Source: Achromobacter xylosoxidans
GTDB lineage: Bacteria; Pseudomonadota; Gammaproteobacteria; Burkholderiales; Burkholderiaceae_B
Length of the DNA: 64,000 nt
Reading direction: 5' to 3'
NCBI RefSeq assembly: GCF_002192695.1
Contig: NZ_MTLG01000110.1
Location: forward strand, 186,001-250,000
Under the pieces are notes generated by a model, which was given only the letters and a program-made list of their open reading frames with translations, was not told where the DNA came from and did not search any database. Shown here piece after piece: positions 53,236-62,484 of the stretch (positions within the stretch are counted from its first letter, which is position 1; every line of letters begins with the position of its first letter). The translations under genes and the position numbers were made by a program.

Positions 53236-53469
53236 ATGGCCTCCAAATTTGTCTTCCCGGCATTGGGACTCTTGCTGGCGGGCGGCATCGGGCTGGCGGC
53301 CCACCAGGCACAATCCGCGCCGCTTGCGCCGATGCTCGTGCGCTTCACGGTTCCCAGCCTCTGCACGGTCAGCCAGGGACCGGCTCGTCCGGCGGTGCGA
53401 TGTTCCCAGGGAACGCCCTGGCACGCGCAGCGCGCGGTGGACGAGCAATACTGGACGGTAGTGTTCTGA
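53236..53469 (+). CDS. small exported protein, unknown
   Basis: A 77-residue protein with a signal peptide (MASKFVFPALGLLLAGGIGL) and two Cys in the mature part (VPSLCTVSQ and AVRCSQGT), which could form a disulfide. A GGAG ribosome site precedes ATG 53236. It ends 4 bp before the convergent pilus adhesin gene. No family is recognised. Confidence 0.65.
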   Translation: MASKFVFPALGLLLAGGIGLAAHQAQSAPLAPMLVRFTVPSLCTVSQGPARPAVRCSQGTPWHAQRAVDEQYWTVVF

Positions 53470-53472
53470 CCC

Positions 53473-54441
53473 TCAGAATTCGATGGTCGCGGTCACCACG
53501 TCGCTGTATTGCCCGGGGGGCGGCGCCGTCTGCGCAGGCACCCGCCCATAGACCTGCACCTGCTGGATATTGCCGGTTCCCGTGCCGGTGACGAAGGCGG
53601 TGCCCGCGGTGCCGTCGCCCCAGGGGATCGTGCGGTCCGCCGACGTGTGCAAGTCATACCTTACCAGCCGCGTGCCGGTGGCGTCTCGCAGGTAGCGCTG
53701 GCTCACGGTGCCGTTCTGGCCGCCGTTCAGGCGTATCCGGTAGGCGTCGTTGTTGGTGCAGCGCACCGCCAGCGTCGTATTGGCCAGGCGCGCCGAGCGA
53801 AAGTCAGCCATCGACCCGAAGTTCAACGGGGAGGCGGAAATGGTGCAGTTGTTGGTCACGTTGGCGCGCACCGTGAAGTTGTAGCTGCCACGGGAGGTCA
53901 GCGACGAGCACGCGGGCCGGACCAGGATGGAGAAGCCGTAGTCGAAGGTTGCCACGCCAGGGAAAGTTTCCGAGTACGCGGTCGTGGCGTTATTGGCCGT
54001 GGGCACCGTGTATTGGCCTGACAGGACCTGCCCGGTAATGGGCTGGTTGACGGTGGCCTGGCTGCCCAGCAAGGGCTGGGTGAGATCGATGATGACTGGC
54101 GTCGATCCGTTGGCGGCCGAGCCCCACAGCGGGCTCATGGAGGCGTTCGGCGATAGCCGGTACTGCAGACGGTTGGCGCCATTGGCCATCTGCCGCGGAT
54201 CTTGCACGGTCGATCCGCCGCCGATGCCCAGGTTCACGCATACGCGGGCATACCCCGGGGTGAGCAGGCCCCAGGTGCAGGTCGCCGTCAGCGTGCCGGT
54301 CTGCGTTACCGATGCGCCGAGCACTGGATTGAAGTTCGGAAACGTGATGGGTGTCATGGACACGGTGCAAGTTTGCGCATGCGCGCCGTTCCCGCCCAGC
54401 CACAGGGCCGCCAGCAGCAATGCGGCCAGCAGTGTTTTCAC
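53473..54441 (-). CDS. Csu-type pilus adhesin-like protein with two spore-coat-U domains
   Basis: A 322-residue exported protein. After the signal peptide (KTLLAALLLAALWLGGNGAHA) come two spore-coat-U-type beta domains, the first from CTVSMTPITFPNF and the second from CTISASPLNFGSM; both end in YSETF/ATIEF-like strands. The start is the GTG at 54441, overlapping the usher stop as GTGA; an ATG 18 bp upstream is also in frame but gives a worse signal peptide. As the last and two-domain subunit it is the likely tip adhesin. Confidence 0.85.
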   Translation of the reverse strand: MKTLLAALLLAALWLGGNGAHAQTCTVSMTPITFPNFNPVLGASVTQTGTLTATCTWGLLTPGYARVCVNLGIGGGSTVQDPRQMANGANRLQYRLSPNASMSPLWGSAANGSTPVIIDLTQPLLGSQATVNQPITGQVLSGQYTVPTANNATTAYSETFPGVATFDYGFSILVRPACSSLTSRGSYNFTVRANVTNNCTISASPLNFGSMADFRSARLANTTLAVRCTNNDAYRIRLNGGQNGTVSQRYLRDATGTRLVRYDLHTSADRTIPWGDGTAGTAFVTGTGTGNIQQVQVYGRVPAQTAPPPGQYSDVVTATIEF

Positions 54442-56753
54442 GGCCGGACCTCCACGCATGCCACCGGCCCCAGGCGCGGCAGGCTGCCGTCGATGGGGGC
54501 CTGGAAGTCGAAACGCGCCGTGCAGGCCAGATCCGGTCCTTGCACGTCCAGATGATTGCGCTTGCCCAGGTTGCGCACGAAGGTCTGGCTGCCGTAGCCC
54601 ACCACGCTCTCGGATCCGCTCTCCCTGTGCACGACCCGCGCGCCCACCGGTAGAGGCTTGCCGCGGCCGTCCACCAGATCGACGGTGGCCGCGGCCTCAT
54701 GGGTGATGCCGAACTCCGCCAGCACGCCGGATCGGGACTGCGGCACCACATCGAGTGAGTAGGCCGACACTTGCGCGTTGGGCGGCAGGTCCAGGCCGTC
54801 GAGTTCCAGCGTGTTGGTCTGGTAGCTGTTCAGGTCCGGCACCACCAGGCGGCCGTTCGAGCCTGTAAGGCCGATGACCCGGTTCTGATGCAGGATGGGC
54901 AGGCCGGGTTCGCCGGTGGAGACCAGCGCGAAGCCGTCGTCGATGCGCCGGGATGCTTGCGCCGCGCCATCCATGAAGACGAAGGCGCCATTGACGTCGA
55001 GCTCTCCCGTGGTGCGTCCGTCATAGCGCTGCGCGCCCAGCGTGATCTCGCCATAGCGTCCCAGGTACCGGCCCCAGCCTTGCTCATAGTGGCCCGCCTC
55101 GTAGGTGCCGGCCTGCACGCCCCAGCCGAACCCGCCGCCATAATCGGGGCTGCGGATCACGCTGGCGTTGGTATACGTGCCGCCGTCCTGGCGGCCGGCC
55201 ATGGCATTGAACGAGGTTTCGCCCAGGGTGATGCCTAGGCTGAGGAACGCGCCACGGCTGTCGCTGTCGTTGAAGTCCTGGTAGGCGCTCACGCTCAGCG
55301 TGGCGCGGCTGCCCAGCCGGGTGGTGTAGGCCACCGAACCGATGTGGGCGGCTTCGACGCCCGGATAGCGTTGGCCGATGTAGCTCAGCGATACGGTCTG
55401 CCCGCCGCCCAAGGGCACGGCCAGCGTCGCCCTGTCGCTGGCGCGGGATACGGGGATGCCGTCGTTGGCCGCCAGATCGGCGTAATCGGAGATCGCGCGC
55501 AGGCTCTGTATGTCGATGGAGTAGCGCTCGTCCACATACTGATAGCCCAGGCCGGCCTGCAGGCCGGTGTTCCTGCCCAGGCTGCCGGCCAGCGACGCGT
55601 TGACGACGCCCGCCATGCCCAGCTTGGCGAGCATGCCGGCCCCCGCGTTGTACAACCCGGCGCTGGCTTCGCCATGGGCTTCCACGGTCAGGGCGTTCGA
55701 GACGCCGTATTGCCAGGTGCCGCTGAGGGCGGGATCGTCCTTGTAGTCGAATGATCGCCAGCCATAGGCGCGGCGCAGAAAGCCTGCTTCGACCGAATAG
55801 CTGGACATGCCTTGCGCCAGCAGCCGCGTGTCGATGTAGATGGGCACCGACTGCGACACGGGCCGGCCCAGGGCGTCGCGCGTGATGACGTTTGCCTGCC
55901 CGAAACCCGTGATGCCCGCGACGTTGTCGACCACGAAAGGGCCGCTGGGAACGTCGCCCGAATAGCGGCGGATGTTGTTGATGTAGACATCGACGGCGGA
56001 CGGCACCACGGCGCTGCCGGCGAAGTCCGGCATGGGGAATGTGACCAGGTCGGGCCGCAACGAGAAATTGCGCCGCCATTGCAGGCCGCCCATGCGTATC
56101 GAGCGCGACCAGGCCAGCGATCCGGAAATCGTGTCGCCCACCTGGGTGGCGGTCAATGTGGCGGGGTCGGAGTGGGTCCAGCTGGAGTCGAAGCGGACAT
56201 AGCGCCGCAGGTCGCGGTACAGATAAGCGGTGCCCGTATTGCTGAAGACCCCATATTGGTCGAAATAGCGTTGTTCGCTCCAGATCGCCAGCGGATTTTC
56301 GCGGTCGGTGCGCGCATATAGATCGTAGTTGATGAGCAGGCCGCGATCCGCCGTGGCGGCGGCCACGGGGCTCAAGCCTCGCGCATCGATGCGGTTCGGA
56401 ACGCGGTACCGGTCCGGCAGGTCGAGATCGACGTCTTGCGCGGCCGCGTCGTAGCGGTACTTCAGGCCGAGGATCTGCTCCAGGGGTACCTGTGCCTCGT
56501 CCGCTATTCCCAAGGCATGGGTATCGATCCCCAGGCTGCGCAAGTCCGCGCCGCGTGCAGACAGGCGGCCATGCTCATCTGCGAATCGCGCGATCCGATG
56601 GCTGGGCTGGCCGCCGATGCTGACGTTCAGATAGACGTCGATGGCCGCCAGTCCCACGGCCGTTTCAGGCGCGGATTGCGCGCGCGCGCCGGCATGGACT
56701 GCTGCGGCGGCGAGCATCAGAGTCAGCTGCATGGCGCATGTGCAATGTTTCAC
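54438..56753 (-). CDS. Csu-type outer-membrane usher
   Basis: A 771-residue usher with a signal peptide, an N-terminal domain (DVYLNVSIGGQPSHRIARFADEHG), the large barrel with SVEAGFLRRAYGW, and a C-terminal domain with QRYDGRTTGELDVNGAFVF and GKRNHLDVQGPDL. The likely start is GTG 56753, overlapping the chaperone stop (GTGA); ATG 56732 is an alternative. It threads chaperone-delivered subunits across the outer membrane. Adjacent genes supply pilin, chaperone and adhesin. Confidence 0.92.
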   Translation of the reverse strand: MKHCTCAMQLTLMLAAAAVHAGARAQSAPETAVGLAAIDVYLNVSIGGQPSHRIARFADEHGRLSARGADLRSLGIDTHALGIADEAQVPLEQILGLKYRYDAAAQDVDLDLPDRYRVPNRIDARGLSPVAAATADRGLLINYDLYARTDRENPLAIWSEQRYFDQYGVFSNTGTAYLYRDLRRYVRFDSSWTHSDPATLTATQVGDTISGSLAWSRSIRMGGLQWRRNFSLRPDLVTFPMPDFAGSAVVPSAVDVYINNIRRYSGDVPSGPFVVDNVAGITGFGQANVITRDALGRPVSQSVPIYIDTRLLAQGMSSYSVEAGFLRRAYGWRSFDYKDDPALSGTWQYGVSNALTVEAHGEASAGLYNAGAGMLAKLGMAGVVNASLAGSLGRNTGLQAGLGYQYVDERYSIDIQSLRAISDYADLAANDGIPVSRASDRATLAVPLGGGQTVSLSYIGQRYPGVEAAHIGSVAYTTRLGSRATLSVSAYQDFNDSDSRGAFLSLGITLGETSFNAMAGRQDGGTYTNASVIRSPDYGGGFGWGVQAGTYEAGHYEQGWGRYLGRYGEITLGAQRYDGRTTGELDVNGAFVFMDGAAQASRRIDDGFALVSTGEPGLPILHQNRVIGLTGSNGRLVVPDLNSYQTNTLELDGLDLPPNAQVSAYSLDVVPQSRSGVLAEFGITHEAAATVDLVDGRGKPLPVGARVVHRESGSESVVGYGSQTFVRNLGKRNHLDVQGPDLACTARFDFQAPIDGSLPRLGPVACVEVRP

Positions 56754-57478
56754 TTCCCTGTATCGGTTTGCACGTCGGCCTGGACGGGAACGCTGTTCAC
56801 CCGCGCGTTGACCGTGACCGCCCCGTGCATGGAAGGTTGAAAGGGCAGGGGCCACTGGCGCGCGCTGCCGCCCAGGACATAGCCGAGCAGGCCATCCCGC
56901 AAGCTGCGGCGCTGGCCGTTGAAGACCAGCGCCACGTCGCTGAGTTGCGCGCGGTGCGTGCCGCTGTTGACGACGCGCAAGGCCCAGTCGGGGCCATCGC
57001 GCACCAGGGACCATGTCAGCTCCCGTTGCGCGGGAGCTTGCGGCGCGGCGCCCACGAACACCGGCACCGAATAGCGCAGCCGCACTTGCACGCCCGTCGC
57101 GCGCAAGGGATCGGGCGGCGCGATCTCGTCGATGATCAGGCGGTACGACGTCTCGCCAGGGCGCTTGGCGGGATCGGGCTGCAAGAGGCGCACGACCTGC
57201 GTGCCGCCCGGCGCGATCTGGATCATCGGGGGACTGGCCACCAGGGCCGATGTCTCCCGCAGCACGTCTTCGGTCGCGGTCTGGCTCCATGCGTACACGC
57301 GGACCTGGCCGTAGATGGGTTCGGCGCCTTCGTTGCGCAAGGTCATGCTGGCGGCGCGTTCCGCGCCGTCCAGGTTCAGGATTACCGGCGAGATCTGCAG
57401 GCTGGCGGCATGCGCTTGCAGCGCCATGCCGAATAAACAGGCCCCCGCCGCCTGGCGAATGATCCCAAGCGTCGTCAT
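56750..57478 (-). CDS. periplasmic pilus chaperone
   Basis: A 242-residue immunoglobulin-like chaperone with a signal peptide ending near LQAHAAS, the N-terminal domain SLQISPVILNLDGAERAASM, then MIQIAPGGTQVVRLL, SYRLIIDEI in the subunit-binding strand, and a C-terminal domain. It carries unfolded pilins to the usher. The gene sits between the pilin gene and the usher and its stop overlaps the usher start. Confidence 0.9.
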   Translation of the reverse strand: MTTLGIIRQAAGACLFGMALQAHAASLQISPVILNLDGAERAASMTLRNEGAEPIYGQVRVYAWSQTATEDVLRETSALVASPPMIQIAPGGTQVVRLLQPDPAKRPGETSYRLIIDEIAPPDPLRATGVQVRLRYSVPVFVGAAPQAPAQRELTWSLVRDGPDWALRVVNSGTHRAQLSDVALVFNGQRRSLRDGLLGYVLGGSARQWPLPFQPSMHGAVTVNARVNSVPVQADVQTDTGK

Positions 57479-57490
57479 GTCGATTCGCGC

Positions 57491-58012
57491 TCAGAAGTAG
57501 ACGGTGGCCGTGACCGTCGATTGGTACGTATCCGGCTTGGGGGCGGCCTGGGGCGGCACCCGGCCGTAGACGGTCAGCGTCTGGGCCGTACCCGTGCCGG
57601 TGCCGCCTACGGTGTCCGTGCCTTGCGTGTTGCCCCAGATCGTCGTGCGGCCTGCATTCTGGTAGAGCTGGTAGCCCACGCTGGTGGTGGTGTTGCCCGG
57701 CGCGGTGCCCACGAGCAGGCGATTCGCAATCGTCGAGCCCGCCGCCGTGCCGGCGTCCAGGCCTACGTTGTAGGGCGTGGTGTTGGTGCAGGTAACCCGG
57801 ACCGTTGTTTCCTGATTCACCGCGGCGCTCAAGAGTCCGGTAGAGGGAAACACCAGCGGATCGGCCGCAATCGTGCAGTTTGCCTGCACCGTCAGGGAAA
57901 CATTGAAAGTCGCCGTCGCGGTCCCGTTCTGGTAGACCTGAGCCAGGGCCGCGGCGGGCAGGGACAAGCCGATAGTCGCGGACAGAATCGCAGCAGAACC
58001 GATGGCCTTCAT
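57491..58012 (-). CDS. spore-coat-U-domain pilin subunit
   Basis: A 173-residue exported protein. A signal peptide ends at AALAQV, and the single spore-coat-U domain has a Cys at ANCTIAADPLVFPS and a final strand TVTATVYF. It is the first gene of the pilus operon and probably the major shaft subunit. ATG 58012 is chosen over 58033 because it begins the signal peptide. Confidence 0.88.
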   Translation of the reverse strand: MKAIGSAAILSATIGLSLPAAALAQVYQNGTATATFNVSLTVQANCTIAADPLVFPSTGLLSAAVNQETTVRVTCTNTTPYNVGLDAGTAAGSTIANRLLVGTAPGNTTTSVGYQLYQNAGRTTIWGNTQGTDTVGGTGTGTAQTLTVYGRVPPQAAPKPDTYQSTVTATVYF

Positions 58013-58084
58013 GCTCGCTCTCCTCCAAGTCAATGGCTGAATCGACCTTAGCGGAGGGGGCAGTGCAATTTATTTCGCATTATT

Positions 58085-58260
58085 TCAATTTCCTTCGGTT
58101 GCTGTCCCGCACGCGAATTTGCGTGCTGGCGCGATCCTGCTTGCGTCCTTCATGAAACTTATGAGGTCTTTGTTCCATTCCTGGTGCAAAGCGGAAAGGA
58201 AAGGACACAACTTCCCGGCTGCGGCGGACAGGTCGCGGATGTAGCCAATTTGGACGAATC
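58085..58260 (-). pseudogene. possible C-terminal remnant of a regulator
   Basis: The minus frame encodes GFVQIGYIRDLSAAAGKLCP, then FLSALHQEWNKDLISFMKDA, to a stop at 58085. It is protein-like and vaguely resembles the tail of a LysR effector domain. No start or upstream domain is present, and it sits in the 369 bp between the pilus and efflux operons, where I see no complete gene. This is a suggestion with weak support. Confidence 0.25.
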
Positions 58261-58381
58261 CCCAAGCCAAAATCAATGGAAATCCAAGGAGTACGCGAAG
58301 CGTTCCCGCAGGGGGCTGAGCATACTGGGCTCGTCGGTTGCCCCGACGAAATCCGTTGCCCACCTACTAGGAACTGCCGTG

Positions 58382-59842
58382 ATGTTGACACCGATACGTT
58401 CGTCACTGTGGCGTTGCGCCAGCGCGGCGTTGTGTGCCGCGATGCTGGCGGGTTGCGCGGTGGGACCCGACTTCGCCAGTCCCGACAATGGTCTGAACGA
58501 GACCGAACTGGCGCCCAGGCAGGACCCCGCTGGCCACTCCCAACTCACCGCCGCCGACGTCCCCGCGGAATGGTGGCGGCTGTTTGAAGATCCTCTGCTT
58601 GCGACCCTGCAGGCCCGGGCCGCGACGGGCAACCTGGATCTGCAGCAGGCTGCCGAACGCATCGAGCAGAGCCGGGCGCAACTGGGCATCGCATCCTCGG
58701 AGCTGTATCCCAGCCTGGACGCCGGCGGCAGCTTCTCGCGCGAAGCGCTCAGCGAAAACGGCAAGCTGGCCGCGCTGGGCGCGCCTTCCAGCGCCACCGA
58801 TTTCTGGCGGCTGGGTTTCAACGCCAGATGGGAGATCGACCTGTTGGGGCGTGCGCGCCGCCTGCAGGAGGGCGCCAAGGCGTCCCTGCAAGCTTCCGTC
58901 TACGACCGGGAGGCGGCCCGCGTGGCATTGTCCGCGGAGGTCGCTCGCGCCTATCTGCAGTTGCGCGGCACGCAGGCCCAGCTCGACATCGCCAGGCAGA
59001 ACCAGACGGTGGCCGAGCGCGTGCTCGGCCTGACCGAAAGCCGGGAGCGCAATGGCGTATCGACCCGTTTCGATACCGCCACGGCCCGGGCGCAACTGGC
59101 GACGGTCAAGGCCTTGGTGCCTGAATTGACCAAGCGCCGCAACACGCTGCTGAATGCCCTTGCTCTGCTGCTGGGGGAAAGGCCGCGCGCGCTGGATGCA
59201 CAGCTGCGTGACGCGATGCCGCTGCCTGCGCTGCCCACCAAGGTGCCGGTCGGCGTGTCGTCCCAATTGGCGCACAGGCGGCCCGACATCCAGCGGGCCG
59301 AGGCCCAGCTCCACGCCGCCACCGCGGCAATCGGGGTGGCCAAGGCCGACTTCTACCCGCGTATTTCCCTGGTGGGACAACTGGGCGTGGAAGCCTTCCA
59401 GGGCAGCGACCTCGCCAGCTGGGACTCCCGATTTTTCTCGATCGGGCCGACGGTCTACCTGCCCATCTTTCAGGGCGGACGCCTTGTCCAGCGCTTGGAA
59501 TTGAGCGAATCGCGGCAGCGGTCCGCCGCTCTGGCCTACAGGCAGACGGTGCTGCAGGCCTGGCATGAGGTGGACAACGCCCTGGATGCCTGGGCCGAGC
59601 AGCAACGCGAACACAGCGAGCTGCAGGTCTCGTACGAACAGAACCAGGAAGCCTTGCGCGCCGCCGAGCGGGGCTACCAGCAGGGCGCGTCCGACTACCT
59701 CACCGTGCTGACGGCGCAGCGCAACCTGCTTGTCAGCCAGACCAGCCTGAATGCCAGCGCGACCAACGGCACGCTGACGGTGGTGAATCTGTACAAGTCG
59801 CTGGGCGGCGGCTGGGATCCGGAAATGGGAGCCACGCCATGA
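58382..59842 (+). CDS. NodT-family outer-membrane efflux lipoprotein
   Basis: A 486-residue TolC-like protein. The lipobox AGC (MLAGCAVGPDF) marks a lipoprotein, followed by two coiled-coil repeats, with LQQAAERIEQSRAQLGIASS and DFYPRISLVGQLGVEAF. TAGGAA lies before the ATG at 58382. With the next two genes it forms a tripartite pump. Its stop overlaps the MFS start (ATGA). Confidence 0.93.
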   Translation: MLTPIRSSLWRCASAALCAAMLAGCAVGPDFASPDNGLNETELAPRQDPAGHSQLTAADVPAEWWRLFEDPLLATLQARAATGNLDLQQAAERIEQSRAQLGIASSELYPSLDAGGSFSREALSENGKLAALGAPSSATDFWRLGFNARWEIDLLGRARRLQEGAKASLQASVYDREAARVALSAEVARAYLQLRGTQAQLDIARQNQTVAERVLGLTESRERNGVSTRFDTATARAQLATVKALVPELTKRRNTLLNALALLLGERPRALDAQLRDAMPLPALPTKVPVGVSSQLAHRRPDIQRAEAQLHAATAAIGVAKADFYPRISLVGQLGVEAFQGSDLASWDSRFFSIGPTVYLPIFQGGRLVQRLELSESRQRSAALAYRQTVLQAWHEVDNALDAWAEQQREHSELQVSYEQNQEALRAAERGYQQGASDYLTVLTAQRNLLVSQTSLNASATNGTLTVVNLYKSLGGGWDPEMGATP

Positions 59843-61419
59843 GCGCCAACGTAGAAGCGCAAGCGGGCGATGGCACCGCCGCCCATGGGCACGCGGCCAA
59901 GTCGTCGAAGCGCCCGATGGTGGGGCTTCTGGGAATTTTCATCGCCGCCATGATGGCCGGCTTGAACAACCGCATCGGCGCCTTGGCGCTGGCGGACCTG
60001 CGCGGCTCGATGGGCGCCGGCTTTGACGAGGGCTCCTGGCTTACGACGGCCTACGGCGCCGGAGAACTGATTGCCATGCCGTTCGCGGCGTGGTTTGCCA
60101 TCACCCTTTCGGTGCGGCGCTTCGAGCTGTGGATGCTGGGCGCCTGCGCGCTGCTGGCCCTGGCCCTGCCTTTCGTCCACGACCTGAACCTGCTGCTGGT
60201 CCTGCGCTTTCTGCAAGGCGTGGCCAGCGGCACCACGATCCCCTTGCTGATGATGGCGGCCCTCAAGTTTCTGCCGCCGCCGATCCGGCTGTATGGCCTC
60301 GCGCTCTATGCGATGACCGCCACATTCGCGCCCAATCTGTCGATATGGCTGGCCGGCCAATGGACCGACGCGCTGTTCGACTGGCGCTGGGTGTACTGGC
60401 AGATCGTTCCCCTGGCCCTGGTTTCCGGGTTGCTCGTGGGCTGGGGGCTGCCGCGGGAACCCATCGAGACCGGGCGCTTCCGCCAGGCCAATTGGCTGGG
60501 CATGGCCTATGGGGTGCCGGGCTTCGGCCTGGTCGCGGTCGCGCTGGATCAAGGTGTGAGGCTGGACTGGTTCAATTCGCCTCTCGTCACGTTTTCGCTG
60601 GCGGCGGGCGTGATCCTGCTGGCGCTGTACCTGCTGACGGAGTGGCATCACCCGGCGCCCTTCATCAAGCTGCAGGTCCTGGGGCGCCGCAACCTGGTGC
60701 TGGGCTTCACGCTGTTCGTCTTCCTGCTGGTGGTGCTGCTGTCCGGCTCGATGCTGCCGGCCGGTTACCTCGGCCCGATCCAGGATTACCGGCCCATGCA
60801 AATGGCGTCCATCGGTCTGATCGTCGCCTTGCCGCAGCTGGTCCTGGGGTTCGCGGTCGCGCTGCTGCTGTACCAAAAGTGGGTGGATGCCCGGATGGTG
60901 TTCGCGGCGGGCCTGGTGCTGATCGCGCTTGCCTGCCTGGCCGGCGCGCAATTGACCTCGACCTGGAACCGCGACCAGTTCGTGCTGGCGCAGACGCTGC
61001 AAGCCTTCGGGCAACCGATGGCCGTGGTGTCGATGCTGTTCCTGATCACCAGCGTGGTGCAGCCTCACGAAGGCCCTTATGTGTCGGGCGCCATCAATAC
61101 GCTGCGCGCCCTCGGGTCGATGATCGGCGGCGCCGCGGTGGGGCAGCTCTTGACCGCGCGCGGCCGCTTCCATGCGGAGATGCTGCTGGATCAGGCGGCG
61201 CTCGTGGCCAACTACGTCCCGGACAGCCTCGAACCCCTGCAGCTCATGCGCATCGTCAGCCAACAATCGCTGGTGCTGTCGATTGCCGACGCCTACCGCG
61301 TGCTGGGCGTCCTGGCGCTCCTGCTGATTCCGATCGTGTTGAGGCTGGCCTACATCCCCGCTCCCGACTTGGGACACGTCTCGCGCCCTTCCGCAGTTCC
61401 ATCTTCCACTCAGGGATGA
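59839..61419 (+). CDS. EmrB-like DHA2 MFS efflux pump
   Basis: A 526-residue, 14-TMS major facilitator. It has IAAMMAGLNNRIGALALADL in TMS 1, EGSWLTTAYGAGELIAMPF, and many helices to the C-terminus. The EmrB/FarB class extrudes hydrophobic compounds with an adaptor and an outer-membrane channel, both of which are adjacent. Substrate unknown. Confidence 0.93.
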   Translation: MSANVEAQAGDGTAAHGHAAKSSKRPMVGLLGIFIAAMMAGLNNRIGALALADLRGSMGAGFDEGSWLTTAYGAGELIAMPFAAWFAITLSVRRFELWMLGACALLALALPFVHDLNLLLVLRFLQGVASGTTIPLLMMAALKFLPPPIRLYGLALYAMTATFAPNLSIWLAGQWTDALFDWRWVYWQIVPLALVSGLLVGWGLPREPIETGRFRQANWLGMAYGVPGFGLVAVALDQGVRLDWFNSPLVTFSLAAGVILLALYLLTEWHHPAPFIKLQVLGRRNLVLGFTLFVFLLVVLLSGSMLPAGYLGPIQDYRPMQMASIGLIVALPQLVLGFAVALLLYQKWVDARMVFAAGLVLIALACLAGAQLTSTWNRDQFVLAQTLQAFGQPMAVVSMLFLITSVVQPHEGPYVSGAINTLRALGSMIGGAAVGQLLTARGRFHAEMLLDQAALVANYVPDSLEPLQLMRIVSQQSLVLSIADAYRVLGVLALLLIPIVLRLAYIPAPDLGHVSRPSAVPSSTQG

Positions 61420-61425
61420 TCCATC

Positions 61426-62460
61426 ATGGCATTACCGAAGAAAGCAAAGGTCACGACCAAGGTGCTGCTGCTCATGCTGCTGATCGGCGGCGGCCTGTAT
61501 CTCAACCGTCCCGAATCCCGGGCATCGACGCAGTCCACTGACGATGCCTATGTGCATGCGGATTTCACGATGGTGGCGCCGCAGGTGTCGGGACGGATCG
61601 ACAAGGTGCTTGTCGAGGACAACCAGCCCGTCAAGCAGGGGCAGTTGCTTGCTACCATTGACGACCGCGATTTCGTGGCGGCGGTGAACGCCGCCCGGGC
61701 CCAGGCGGCCAGCGCTCAGGCCAGTATCGGCGGCCTGCAGGCGCGCCTGGTCCAGCAGGAGTCCGCCATACGCCAGGCGCAGGCGGCGGTGGCGGTGGAC
61801 GAGGCGGCGCTGAAGCTGGCCCGCGCGAACCAGACGCGCTATCGGAACCTGGCCACGGACGGCTCAGGGACGATCCAGGCGCGGCAGCAAGCCGAAATGC
61901 AGGCCAGCGTTCAACTGGCCAGCCTGGAAAAGGCCCAGGCCAGCCTGCTTGCCGCTCGCCAACAGGTGGATGTCCTGGCGGCAGACCTCGAAAAGGCCCG
62001 CGCCGCATTTGCCCAGGCGCAGGCGGTGCAGGCCGCGGAGGAACTCAAGTTGTCGTACACCCGCATCACCGCGCCGGTGGACGGCACCGTGGGGCAGAAA
62101 TCGGTACGCGTCGGCGCATTCGTCAACGTCGGCAAGCCTTTGCTCGCGGTGGTCCCGCTGGACGCCGTCTATGTCTCGGCCAACTTCCGGGAAACGCAGC
62201 TGGCGCGCGTGCGGCCGGGGCAGACGGTGGATATCGCGGTGGACGCCTTGGCGGGCGAAACCCTGACTGGAAAAGTGGAGAGCCTGGGGCCGGCCAGCGG
62301 GGTCAGCTATTCCGCGGTCGCGCCGCATAATGCCACCGGCAATTTCACCAAGATCGTCCAGCGGCTGCCGGTACGGATCCGCATCAACGCGGATCAGCCC
62401 GCGGCCGCGAAACTGAAGGTGGGCATGTCGGTCACGCCCGAAATCCGCGTCGATGACTGA
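61426..62460 (+). CDS. EmrA/HlyD-type membrane fusion adaptor
   Basis: A 344-residue adaptor. An N-terminal membrane anchor (VLLLMLLIGGGLYL) precedes STDDAYVHADFTMVAPQVSG, a lipoyl-like domain, a coiled coil (about residues 85-205), and a beta-barrel domain with VSANFRETQLARVRPGQ. It connects the MFS pump to the NodT channel. It begins 6 bp after the pump stop. Confidence 0.93.
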   Translation: MALPKKAKVTTKVLLLMLLIGGGLYLNRPESRASTQSTDDAYVHADFTMVAPQVSGRIDKVLVEDNQPVKQGQLLATIDDRDFVAAVNAARAQAASAQASIGGLQARLVQQESAIRQAQAAVAVDEAALKLARANQTRYRNLATDGSGTIQARQQAEMQASVQLASLEKAQASLLAARQQVDVLAADLEKARAAFAQAQAVQAAEELKLSYTRITAPVDGTVGQKSVRVGAFVNVGKPLLAVVPLDAVYVSANFRETQLARVRPGQTVDIAVDALAGETLTGKVESLGPASGVSYSAVAPHNATGNFTKIVQRLPVRIRINADQPAAAKLKVGMSVTPEIRVDD

Positions 62461-62484
62461 TGAGGTCGGGGCGGGCGCCCGCCG

